Shown piece by piece: positions 62,001 through 64,000 of a DNA stretch of 64,000 nt (position 1 is its first letter; every line of letters starts with the position of its first letter). Source of the DNA: Ypsolopha sequella (lineage: Eukaryota > Arthropoda > Insecta > Lepidoptera > Ypsolophidae); NCBI GenBank assembly GCA_934047225.1, contig OW203993.1, positions 25,744,069 through 25,808,068 of the forward strand, read 5' to 3'. The translations under genes were made by a program, and so were the position numbers. The notes beneath the pieces are model-generated. The model worked only from the letters and a program-made list of their open reading frames with translations, made no database searches and was not told the DNA's origin.

Positions 62001-62387
62001 TTTGCCAATTTAATTATTTAATTTACTAATCAGGGAAAAAATGTATTCTGGCGTGAAGCTGACAGCCACAATGCCAGAAAGAAAGGAACATAAGTAGTAA
62101 TATCTGGGAATATTTGACAAAAATACTTTTTTTTTAAATAATCGTAATGCATCTGTTATCGTAATGAACAACGATTATTATCGTAATTGTAATCGTAATG
62201 GTCGAATCGTTGCATCTCTAGATAAGTTCAAAAATTTGTAATAATTCTCACCGGCCCGCTGCCTCGCATTCTTCGACTTCAATCCCTCCATCAGGTATCC
62301 GAACAGTTTGGTGACGGAGTAGACTACGCAGATCTGCTTGAAGAGTGCCTTCACGCCGTTACGAACCGTGTCTTTGGGGTCTCCCAC
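25916..62387 (-). CDS. msps: mini spindles (XMAP215/ch-TOG/CKAP5), C-terminal 17 exons
   Basis: Exons at 62387-62252, 60200-60007, 58166-58035, 55231-55131, 54324-54136, 52944-52797, 51524-51339, 50491-50304, 38415-38285, 36464-36368, 36219-36099, 34638-34538, 33117-33018, 31789-31636, 29817-29753, 27882-27757 and 26011-25916 join in phase to 754 residues plus stop. Landmarks in CKAP5 order: VGDPKDTVRNGV, LKELARHIGDRDNAVRSAAL, LSLLEERIKRAS, YQDLLLKCSWKTLKMIP, TVKTLVHTLVKMKG, HEELALILKRIGSKEH, SSFYFRNYVERGLREV, VIFLERLRALQ and C-terminal DVDALRLKLQQIKSSSKR. The family is a processive microtubule polymerase: TOG (HEAT-repeat) domains bind tubulin, and the C-terminal region present here contacts TACC partners at centrosomes and spindle poles. 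The N-terminal TOG array lies beyond 64000. All donors begin GT and all acceptors end AG; no frameshift is present despite heavy intron invasion. Confidence 0.93.
26090..26400 (-). repeat. SINE-like repeat with an RTE-type 3' end, copy 2
   Basis: Reverse complement of the 19640 family: 'atccatccacccatcagcct' is its 3' end, then 'gtccactgctggacataacc' and 'cccgtcaccagt'. It lies in the last msps intron. Confidence 0.7.
26495..26625. repeat. Fold-back element, 'attggcta' family, copy 2
   Basis: Inner 'cgtgattggctaga' is mirrored by 'ctagccaatcacg'; outer 'cgctttcggtttcaaa' by 'tttgaaagcaat'. Related to 16165-16305. The flanking sequence before it ('ctctatagaaaacagcaatt') reappears near 54945. 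Confidence 0.7.
27122..27712. repeat. TIR element, about 590 bp
   Basis: Left 'gtgtgtccctcgtacaagtg' plus 'cacatccgaaa' is mirrored by right 'tttcggatgtgcacttgtac' and 'gagggacacac'. Terminal repeats are about 55 bp around an A/T-rich core without coding signal. Confidence 0.88.
27757..27882 (-). CDS. msps: msps exon, penultimate
   Basis: 42 codons, phase 0/0; acceptor tttcag|GCT, donor GAG|GTAATC. AGLKSDCMTPVSQARTPIDN is followed by RVLTDSINENRPQNIDPQ. Confidence 0.88.
28030..28400. repeat. Diverged dispersed repeat (family of 10440-10780)
   Basis: Shares 'ctgcgcgtgaac' and the gcgctgcc region with 10440-10780 in opposite orientation. The sequence near 32045-32260 looks like a further relative ('tttgggaaa' plus 'ttcagtttgatc'). 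Confidence 0.45.
28715..29035. repeat. Fold-back element with about 100-bp arms
   Basis: Left 'ctggtggacataaaaatcga' through 'aacccaatcatacaaacata' is mirrored at 28955-29035. Arms are nearly identical, suggesting recent insertion. Confidence 0.9.
29127..29690 (-). pseudogene. LINE 3' end (jockey-like), copy 1
   Basis: The minus strand reads VPWFASRNLNRKYLVICFRT, then a zinc-knuckle-like NCTRCEREEDLLHLVLEC and the stop after FTPNILIDL (29305), followed by a 3' UTR to about 29127. This C-H-C motif is typical of the C-terminal end of jockey/CR1-type ORF2. 5'-truncated, no reverse transcriptase. Confidence 0.75.
29753..29817 (-). CDS. msps: msps exon (ERLRALQ helix)
   Basis: 65 nt, phase 1 in, 0 out; acceptor gttacag|AC, donor CAG|GTAAAG. 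DINNENEEKSHVIFLERLRA matches the CKAP5 '..VYLERLKILR' segment. Its phase-1 start fits only the real exon end at 31636. Confidence 0.85.
29915..30345. repeat. TIR element with an internal LINE-like tail insertion
   Basis: Outer arms 'gataaataggatatacaaat' and the inverse at 30300-30345 pair, as do inner 'atcggacccgaaat' sequences. Between about 29975 and 30190 sits an A/T-rich insertion ending in attattatt repeats. Confidence 0.65.
30641..31735 (-). repeat. 131-bp tandem array of a partial msps exon
   Basis: The unit consists of the last ~116 nt of the msps exon at 31636-31789, its splice donor and 14 nt of intron. Donor-like AATATAG|GTACGT occurs at the real exon end (31636) and seven more times at exact 131-bp steps (31505, 31374, 31243, 31112, 30981, 30850, 30719). 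The leftmost copy is cut at 30641 before reaching a donor. Copies differ by a few bases (for example ccggaagtag near the exon versus cgcaagtag further away). Reading past a donor gives a TAG within five codons, and 131 is not a multiple of 3. Confidence 0.95.
31636..31789 (-). CDS. msps: msps exon carrying the YVERGL motif
   Basis: 154 nt, phase 0 in, 1 out; acceptor aaattccag|GAG, donor ATAG|GTACGT. ERHPEVDIWTFMQGSSFYFR is followed by NYVERGLREVAERRRLAAAN. It matches the CKAP5 segment before '..FFQSYVERGLRVIEMER'. Its 3' part is the founder of the adjacent 131-bp array. Confidence 0.9.
31853..32030. repeat. Fold-back element close to an msps acceptor
   Basis: Arms 'agtgtttaatcgcgcgcaac' and 'tcgcgcgcgattaaacactt' plus an inner 'gtgcgaggagcgtg ... 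cactcctcgcac'. It ends about 60 bp from the acceptor at 31790. Confidence 0.85.
32690..32717. repeat. Perfect 28-bp palindrome
   Basis: Each half is 'cgcgtggattacat' or its exact complement. A half-site plus 5 bp of the other half occurs at 32299-32317. Probably two element ends joined head to head, since the half-site family is present nearby. Confidence 0.85.
33018..33117 (-). CDS. msps: msps exon (IGSKE motif)
   Basis: 100 nt, phase 2 in, 0 out; acceptor actcag|G, donor CGG|GTATGT. LPRGVHEELALILKRIGSKE then HDSDALERLYDLR; matches '..[23 protein letters not shown]'-type sequence. Confidence 0.9.
33237..33466 (+). repeat. SINE-like repeat, copy 3
   Basis: Shares 'attcgggggagaataagagg', 'ctggtgacgggcagcggcgt' and 'gcgtgtgtgagtatgg' with 19640 and 26090. 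It lacks the 3' terminal part. Confidence 0.7.
33498..34115. repeat. TIR element, about 620 bp
   Basis: Left 'cgccgtcaatagaaattgtg' plus 'gactatgtaaacaaa' (33531-33566) is mirrored at 34064-34098; outer 'cagatct' ends also pair. The interior has no transposase. Confidence 0.8.
34538..34638 (-). CDS. msps: msps exon (linker)
   Basis: 101 nt, phase 0 in, 2 out; acceptor tttttag|CAA, donor GGAAG|GTAAAT. QLKLDEKKEPTDNVNNGSLL is a hydrophilic, poorly conserved linker; assigned by phase fit on both sides. Confidence 0.78.
34704..34912 (+). repeat. Internally deleted 'gggttccgta' repeat
   Basis: Same head, 'gtatctcatgaaccgtgata' and 'acaacaaatactaaaaaaca' blocks as 10003-10297, with the 'acccttcgtgcgcgagtccg' block missing. 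Confidence 0.75.
35360..35525. repeat. Dispersed repeat, relative of 18905-19085
   Basis: Shares 'accacccgagtaaaaacgaa' and 'gtcactttgacagttaaatt'-like blocks with 18905-19085. The rest of the intron 34639-36098 shows no gene. Confidence 0.5.
36099..36219 (-). CDS. msps: msps exon (VKTLVHTLVKMKG)
   Basis: 121 nt, phase 2 in, 0 out; acceptor ttcgcag|A, donor AAG|GTGAGT. TVKTLVHTLVKMKGASIMNH then LTLVDINESDLYSYL; among the best-conserved blocks of the CKAP5 C-terminal domain. Confidence 0.93.
36368..36464 (-). CDS. msps: msps exon (LHLFYKTYP)
   Basis: 97 nt, phase 1 in, 2 out; acceptor tttcag|AC, donor CAG|GTAACA. DYDAVLYKLHLFYKTYPNSY then WKKNSEMSDTPY. Confidence 0.92.
36700..37055 (-). pseudogene. 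LINE 3' fragment
   Basis: The minus strand reads LGMPRFCSASGMFSEAHVDC, then a short basic region and ILNEFAERFDCV with a stop, followed by an A/T-rich tail ending AATAAATGTCATTC. This 'CSASGMF' ending is familiar from lepidopteran non-LTR elements. Heavily 5'-truncated. Confidence 0.7.
37131..37972. mobile_element. Non-autonomous hAT-like element with nested fold-back
   Basis: Ends 'tagggatgggcaaac' and 'gtttgcccatccctgga' are inverted, resembling the hAT terminal consensus that begins CAGGG(A/G)TGGGCAAAC. No transposase; the centre is occupied by the fold-back at 37498-37825. Confidence 0.65.
37498..37825. repeat. Fold-back element with about 65-bp arms
   Basis: Left 'tttgtagatatattaataat' to 'actcccaccatgcta' is mirrored at 37757-37822. 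Arms are almost perfect, so it is likely younger than its host element. Confidence 0.88.
38198..38239. repeat. Short near-perfect hairpin
   Basis: 19-bp arms ('gattaggattgccacctg' and its complement) with a 3-base loop, 46 bp downstream of an msps donor on the minus strand. Confidence 0.8.
38285..38415 (-). CDS. msps: msps exon (LLLKCSWKTLKMIP)
   Basis: 131 nt, phase 2 in, 1 out; acceptor cccacag|T, donor ATAG|GTAACG. AIVSLLHESIGVSDPAYPRY then QDLLLKCSWKTLKMIPTWES. It follows the 11.9-kb intron. Confidence 0.93.
38828..38905 (-). repeat. 3' LTR (78 bp) of the gypsy-type element
   Basis: Identical to 48759-48836 over all 78 bases as read. On the minus strand it contains AATAAAG, a likely polyadenylation signal. 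Confidence 0.9.
39139..40092 (-). pseudogene. Integrase region of the gypsy-type element
   Basis: The open frame to 39139 contains the DDE core (VDYFSNFVEVCPLKS, SDNGPAFASKEFKMF, SNGRSERTVRTIKS) and a basic C-terminal tail. Conserved residues before the first Met (VGGDIFEFQKKYF) continue in the same frame to about 40070, where the deletion junction lies. The zinc-binding N-terminus is missing. Confidence 0.85.
40026..41324 (-). pseudogene. gag-protease fragment of the gypsy-type element
   Basis: 432 codons. The gag core (WRKWLKQFQVFI... GESIDEYVTALKLLSQQCEF) is followed by a CCHC knuckle CYSCSAHGHFKKMC and an aspartic protease motif KLDTGSDLNILS. It ends shortly after QLGLIKRL, where sequence jumps to integrase in another frame. 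The Gly/Arg/Ala-rich stretch (40620-40770) is very GC-rich and explains long antisense open frames there. Confidence 0.88.
42415..42663 (-). other. Unrecognised open frame inside the LTR element
   Basis: 82 codons ending at 42415 (ECLAHTMHCMKSTAALGTNA). It does not look like gag or any transposase I know. Surrounding 41500-42950 is otherwise A/T-rich filler. Could be part of an inserted element or chance. Confidence 0.2.
42953..45873 (+). mobile_element. Penelope-like retroelement, decayed
   Basis: Order: an upstream ORF (42953-43384), then reverse transcriptase from about 43402, and a GIY-YIG endonuclease at the end. RT landmarks are LTPEDRAVLNKGLSFCPTKK, FYMLPKIHKTNNPGRPIVAS, HQLKGTAMGTRMAPSYANIF, the catalytic FIDDIFMIWP, then ITFLDVDITI. 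The endonuclease keeps FYVGETRNALHIRMNNHRH and WESSYIWSLGAHYNHGLNRK. Inactivating changes: an insertion at about 44030-44190, a TAA near 44381, a frame change after 45515 and a TGA near 45599. It lies on the plus strand, opposite to the gypsy-type element and msps. Confidence 0.88.
44433..45515 (+). pseudogene. Penelope-like RT core, longest open piece
   Basis: 360 codons open from TAA-interrupted upstream sequence. Contains TIDVISLYTNIPHADGLAAL, GTAMGTRMAPSYANIFMG and RFIDDIFMIW (two catalytic Asp intact). Confidence 0.85.
46392..46700. repeat. Two direct repeats of about 75 bp
   Basis: 46392-46470 and 46625-46690 share 'ggtgtcagtaa'-like starts and 'ccattctgacaaagaaaa' / 'ccatcctgacaaagaaaa', then 'gaggacaagataa' / 'gtggacaagataa'. 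Possibly tandem ends of a mobile element. Confidence 0.55.
47010..48475. mobile_element. TIR DNA element, about 1.47 kb, degenerate
   Basis: Left 'agaggtgcgattgtgtaaga' is mirrored by right 'ccttacacaatcgcacctct', with inner 'acacaattcgaatt'-type repeats. It carries a 94-codon frame (47233-47517; IVELFSQNPWLWHRNKNCFL) that vaguely resembles a MADF/Myb-like DNA-binding start, and an inserted 'gggttccgta' repeat at 47516-47793. Confidence 0.6.
47516..47793 (+). repeat. Full-length 'gggttccgta ... cacttggccgg' repeat
   Basis: Very similar to 10003-10297 throughout, from 'agggttccgtacccaaaggg' to 'actcgcacttggccgg'. Confidence 0.85.
48589..48693. repeat. Fold-back element, about 105 bp
   Basis: Arms 'actgttcacaggtattttac' and 'gtaaaataactgtgaacgat' are inverted. 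Confidence 0.75.
48759..48836 (-). repeat. 5' LTR (78 bp) of the gypsy-type element
   Basis: Identical to 38828-38905. The primer-binding site TGGTGACAGCGG follows directly on the minus strand (48758 downwards). Confidence 0.9.
49481..50016. repeat. Fold-back element carrying a LINE 3' tail
   Basis: Outer arms 'gcgaaagtgctgccac' and 'gtggcagcactttcgcatgc', inner arms around 'gtctagaaatagcaat'. From about 49857 to 49970 a plus-strand LINE-like end ('gataagctcgccaatgtgca', then 'caataaagaataaagaatg') interrupts it. Confidence 0.7.
50304..50491 (-). CDS. msps: msps exon (LLEELLLVLG)
   Basis: 188 nt, phase 0 in, 2 out; acceptor cccgttag|TTC, donor TTGTG|GTGAGT. FYETAGCGSRIGASAIGQLL then EELLLVLGSGGVGGGSDAER. 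The Gly-rich insert is GC-rich. Its acceptor abuts an antisense RTE fragment. Confidence 0.87.
50500..50822 (+). pseudogene. RTE-type LINE 3' fragment
   Basis: The plus strand reads VTDIACRISKLKWQWTSHIC, RRRDNRWGRKALERRPRTAK and WTDDLKDVAGGGWMRMTEDR, ending NIGEAYVQQWTNTG, TGA and 'gctgatggatgga'. This is the standard C-terminus and 3' end of RTE-like ORF2 in insects. 5'-truncated. Confidence 0.85.
51100..51236. repeat. Fold-back element, 'gtgttactacaaaac' family, copy 2
   Basis: Close copy of 14512-14657, including 'aaacactgtctaaagttaaa'. Confidence 0.85.
51339..51524 (-). CDS. msps: msps exon (AAIRALSLISGAL)
   Basis: 62 codons, phase 0/0; acceptor tttcag|GCC, donor ACG|GTGAGT. AYEERFVCAIASQVKRLRSG aligns with the CKAP5 '..HIDQFLIATFMQLRLIYN' helix region. 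Confidence 0.9.
51690..52118. repeat. Tandem array, 47-bp unit, about 9 copies
   Basis: 'actcattttatgattcacca' recurs at 51741, 51788, 51835, 51882, 51929, 51976, 52023 and 52070, with a diverged copy near 51694. Units differ at a few positions (cttcat/ctgcat, tctgtc/tctgcc/tcggcc). Intronic. Confidence 0.95.
52797..52944 (-). CDS. msps: msps exon (Gln-rich linker)
   Basis: 148 nt, phase 2 in, 0 out; acceptor cccgcag|C, donor AAT|GTACGT. IIPMSPPRHISPASLLAQQQ, a QQQQQ run, then SILADTIHSIASPDLN, the start of the conserved C-terminal helical domain. Confidence 0.87.
53045..53607. repeat. 'tagttgccaactgg' element split by another element
   Basis: Left half 53045-53142 ('gttgccaactggttgct ... 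aagttcataaatag') and right half 53534-53607 ('gaaggcaatttcaaaagttt ... gcttggcaa') match a single continuous copy at 15071-15294. The interruption is 53143-53533. Confidence 0.75.
53143..53533 (+). repeat. 'tttttcaatgca' family element, copy 1
   Basis: Starts 'tttttcaatgcatgtgctcg' and has an inner inverted 'tatgcattgaaaaacgtagt'. It includes a separate hairpin (about 53431-53520) between 'acacgggcg' and 'gcataaactac'. Confidence 0.8.
54136..54324 (-). CDS. msps: msps exon (PPEPKVITGPFGLD)
   Basis: 189 nt, phase 2 in, 2 out; acceptor aaacag|A, donor CAAAG|GTCTGT. PKVITGPFGLDPDLIAQLDA then REPDLKFLDEPIPIPTVRSH. Linker between the TOG region and the C-terminal domain. Confidence 0.87.
54994..55118 (+). 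repeat. Dispersed repeat shared with the window's right end
   Basis: 'aagtacggcgacaaggccc', 'gtaataatcgtcggtgactt' and 'ggggattcacgtcgtgact' recur at 63060-63150, 63660-63730 and, inverted, 63850-64000. It ends about 12 bp before an msps donor. Confidence 0.65.
55131..55231 (-). CDS. msps: msps exon (acidic linker)
   Basis: 101 nt, phase 0 in, 2 out; acceptor tttcag|GAA, donor ATACC|GTTAGT. ELEPKRVISVEAPPCAYDEE then an EEEEMEELP acidic run. Phase fits both neighbours. Confidence 0.82.
55445..55856 (-). pseudogene. LINE 3' end (jockey-like), copy 2
   Basis: Same 3' end as 29127-29690, with an in-frame stretch lost inside the zinc-knuckle region (NCTRCEREEDLLQQCRLDF), so the His and last Cys are gone. 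Confidence 0.75.
56490..56620 (-). repeat. LINE-like 3' tail, minus orientation
   Basis: 'ttctttattctttattgcac' and 'caagggcgagcttatttcta' are the reverse complement of the ending seen at 49857-49970. The rest of 55857-57016 has no recognisable gene. Confidence 0.55.
57037..57410 (-). mobile_element. TRIM: 374-bp miniature LTR retrotransposon, structurally complete
   Basis: Two identical 99-bp LTRs (57037-57135 and 57312-57410) begin TG and end CA in both orientations. TACGG is directly duplicated on both sides (57032-57036 and 57411-57415). The internal segment is only 176 bp. On the minus strand the right LTR ends TTTCACTTCA and is followed by primer-binding site TGGTGACAGCGGTGG; the left LTR is preceded by purine tract AAGAAGGAAGA. 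It encodes no protein. LTR end and primer site match the gypsy-type element at 38828-48836. Confidence 0.92.
57497..57700. repeat. Tandem array, 66-bp unit, 3 copies
   Basis: 'aggctaggaagcgtaacgat' recurs at 57509, 57575 and 57641. Because 66 is a multiple of 3, several frames stay open and produce repetitive pseudo-proteins of 22-residue units. Confidence 0.92.
58035..58166 (-). CDS. msps: msps exon (LLEERIKRA)
   Basis: 44 codons, phase 0/0; acceptor ttccag|ATA, donor GAG|GTAAGA. ISDKDLSLLEERIKRASKSR closes the last TOG domain and begins the basic linker. Confidence 0.93.
58314..58704 (+). repeat. 'tttttcaatgca' family element, copy 2
   Basis: Over 90% similar by eye to 53143-53533 throughout, including the inner hairpin block. 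Confidence 0.85.
58722..58852 (+). pseudogene. RTE-type LINE 3' end, short copy
   Basis: DDLKDVAGSGWIRMTQDRQE then WRNIGEAYVQQYTNIG, stop, 'ctgatggatggatgg'. Only the last ~40 codons remain. Confidence 0.8.
59661..59965 (-). repeat. 'tttttcaatgca' family element, copy 3 (without inner hairpin)
   Basis: Reverse complement of 53143-53533, but 'gtttatgttacgcccgtgta' joins directly where the other two copies hold a ~90-bp hairpin, so it shows the state without that block. Confidence 0.85.
60007..60200 (-). CDS. msps: msps exon (HIGDRDNAVRSAAL)
   Basis: 194 nt, phase 1 in, 0 out; acceptor tccccag|AA, donor CAA|GTAAGT. ALKELARHIGDRDNAVRSAA then LNCVANAYFLEGEKVYKMIG; a HEAT repeat of the last TOG domain and the strongest identity signal in the gene. 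Confidence 0.95.
60801..61020. repeat. GC-richer fold-back element (family of 5095-5300)
   Basis: 'gccagacatcgcccgcggcg' and 'tacaagcctgcaaccg' match the 5095-5300 layout; outer ends pair weakly. Confidence 0.55.
61021..61470 (+). repeat. Probable LINE remnant and 3' tail
   Basis: 'gttaccaagaactaaaggat' onward resembles a degraded LINE coding end (YQELKDLALDRE); further on 'tggcaataaatttccatttt' looks like a polyadenylated end. Weak call. Confidence 0.4.
61788..62222. repeat. Non-autonomous hAT-like element
   Basis: Ends 'tagggatgcaacgattacg' and 'cgaatcgttgcatctcta' are inverted and A/C-element-like. The interior is non-coding. It ends 30 bp from the next msps donor (62251). Confidence 0.65.
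62252..62387 (-). CDS. msps: msps exon, most 5' one in the window
   Basis: 136 nt, phase 0 in, 1 out; acceptor tatacag|GTG, donor GCCG|GTGAGA. VGDPKDTVRNGVKALFKQIC then YLMEGLKSKNARQRA; first HEAT repeats of the last TOG domain. The preceding exon must lie to the right; none was found between 62388 and 64000. Confidence 0.94.
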
Positions 62388-64000
62388 CTGTATACACAAA
62401 TATTGAATTTCTGGAGACAGACTAAAGTAGGGCCACTGAGTGATGGCACTTATGACAGCTGCATTTAGTGATGAGGTACATTTCAAATTTCGGTTAAAAA
62501 TAAAAATCAAGTGTGAGTTTACTCAACATTAGACACGTCATTCAACATTCAACTTAATGATACAAAAGGAAAATGTGTCAAAACCAGTGGCGTAGTTATC
62601 GGAGGGCTATGCGGTGTAGTGCCCCGGGGCCCCCAAGAGATGTTTAAATATCTAAATCGAAAAAAGTATTTTACTATCATTTATTTTCGTTTAGTTTAAC
62701 TTCGTCATTGTTTTGTTTTTAATTAAATATGATTGCGTAACTTGGCGACCTCAACCACGACCTATAAAAACAGAGAAACTTTTTTTTTTTTAATTCTTTG
62801 TTTCTATACGAATTCTATTGCACAATAAACCAACATTAAAATCGAAAAATAATAACCGAAACAATAGTAGTACATCACTATCAACAATGAAGTATTACAT
62901 TTTTTAATTCACACTTTCTTATAAATAATTACGATACTTTGTAGGCATTTAAACGTCATAGGCGCCATCACTCAGTGGCTCTACTGTAGTGGTTTGAATG
63001 TCTCAACTACAAATCTGGGGGTCGCGGGTACAAATCCCGTGCAGTTATGTTCCATCTGCGTGCTTTGAACGGCAATTGAACTGCAGCACGGCGACATGAC
63101 TCACCAGCCATCACACTGGGACATAATAATCGTTGGTGAAACGTGGGGGTATGAAGTGTAAATCTTCATAGAATTATTTATGTATTATCGTATTTTATCG
63201 TATTGGGCAGTGGCGTGTACAGAACTTTTTGCTGAAAAAACAAACAATTGGTCAAGAACAACAATAAAAAAAATATAAAAAAATTTAAATATCACTTTGA
63301 AAAAAATAAATGTATGACGCCAAGGTAGGCAATGTCTACCCTAGAGTGAAAATTTCCTATACAAACTTTTTTTTTTCAAAGTGATATTTAAATTTTTTCA
63401 TATTTTTTTTATTGATGTTCTTGACCAATTGCTTGCTTTTCCAGCAAAAAGTTCTGTGCACGCCACTGGTATTGGGCCATGTTTGTTTGTAATTTAATAA
63501 ATTTAGTTTGTCTGTACCGTTCTCGTGTGAAATTGTTTAGTACCCTCGAAACGGAAATACTGTTCTCCAAAAGACAATTGTATTAGTTAGGTTTCAGAGC
63601 CAAAATCATTATTTTGTGAAACTTTTTTATACAATGAAAACAAATTTGTATGTGTATGTACTGTGACTTGGTTTTCACAGTCCACACTCTGAAAGAGGTC
63701 TGACATCCCCTCGAGGATTCATGTCGTGACAATGTATAATTCTAGGGATTAAGCTGACAACTCTCCTGCGCATCCTGTCCAAGTTAAATACATAGCCCAC
63801 AGTTTTAGTTTGGGTAAGTATAACCTTTTATAGTACGGATTCAGTATATCCTCGCGACACGAATCCCCGAGTGGGTGCCAGAGGTGTTATGAATGTGAAC
63901 TGTAAAATTCAAGTCACAGTCCATACTCGGTACACCCGCGTTTCACCGACGATTATTACGTCCCAACGTAATGAGTGGCGAGCTCTATCGCCGTACTTCG
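62388..64000 (-). other. msps intron, no exon found
   Basis: Holds the hAT-like fold-back at 63208-63468 and copies of the dispersed repeat seen at 54994-55118 (63060-63150, 63660-63730 and inverted 63850-64000). No supported coding sequence on either strand. Confidence 0.6.
63208..63468. mobile_element. hAT-like fold-back MITE with 8-bp target duplication
   Basis: Ends CAGTGGCGTG and CACGCCACTG, arms of about 110 bp, flanked on both sides by GTATTGGG (63200-63207 and 63469-63476). The 8-bp duplication fits the hAT superfamily. Confidence 0.88.

Overview
This window is nuclear DNA from an insect, most likely a moth or butterfly. It is AT-rich and full of introns, has no bacterial gene organisation, and is saturated with short fold-back elements, LINE 3' ends and the dispersed 'gggttccgta ... 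cacttggccgg' repeat that I associate with Lepidoptera. The insect call rests on gene content and repeat style; no species can be named.

Two conserved protein genes, both on the minus strand, account for essentially all supported coding sequence. (1) At 2701-18206 there is a complete six-exon gene for a ZC3H11A-like CCCH zinc-finger protein (537 aa by my model). Three CCCH fingers are encoded by exons 1-3, and a long, charged, Ser/Asp-rich C-terminal exon ends in the family-typical acidic tail. (2) At 25916-62387 lie the last 17 coding exons of mini spindles (msps; XMAP215/ch-TOG/CKAP5). They start inside a TOG HEAT-repeat domain and run to the natural stop. The 17 exons sum to 2265 nt, exactly 755 codons, with all splice phases matching. 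The 5' part of msps lies beyond position 64000.

Layout: 1-2700 is repeat-rich 3' flank of the zinc-finger gene. 2701-18206 is that gene, its introns packed with fold-back elements and tandem repeats. 18207-25915 is intergenic, with a decayed LINE reverse transcriptase (about 19.9-21.0 kb), a SINE-like repeat, several fold-backs and one unexplained open segment (24949-25178). 25916-64000 is msps, whose 12-kb intron (38416-50303) is a nest of elements: a fold-back DNA element (38683-49274) holds a 10-kb Ty3/gypsy-type LTR element (38828-48836) with tiny identical 78-bp LTRs and a 5-bp target duplication. That element in turn holds a decayed Penelope-like element on the opposite strand and other insertions.

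The most unusual objects are: a 374-bp terminal-repeat retrotransposon in miniature (57037-57410) with two identical 99-bp LTRs, 5-bp target duplications, and a primer-binding site shared with the gypsy-type element; a 131-bp tandem array (30641-31735) in which the 3' part of an msps exon, including its 5' splice site, is repeated about eight times directly downstream of the real exon; and a decayed duplicate of exon 4 in the zinc-finger gene. Coordinates of exons come from reading frames plus GT/AG boundaries and phase agreement. No alignment or transcript data were available, and family comparisons are from memory.
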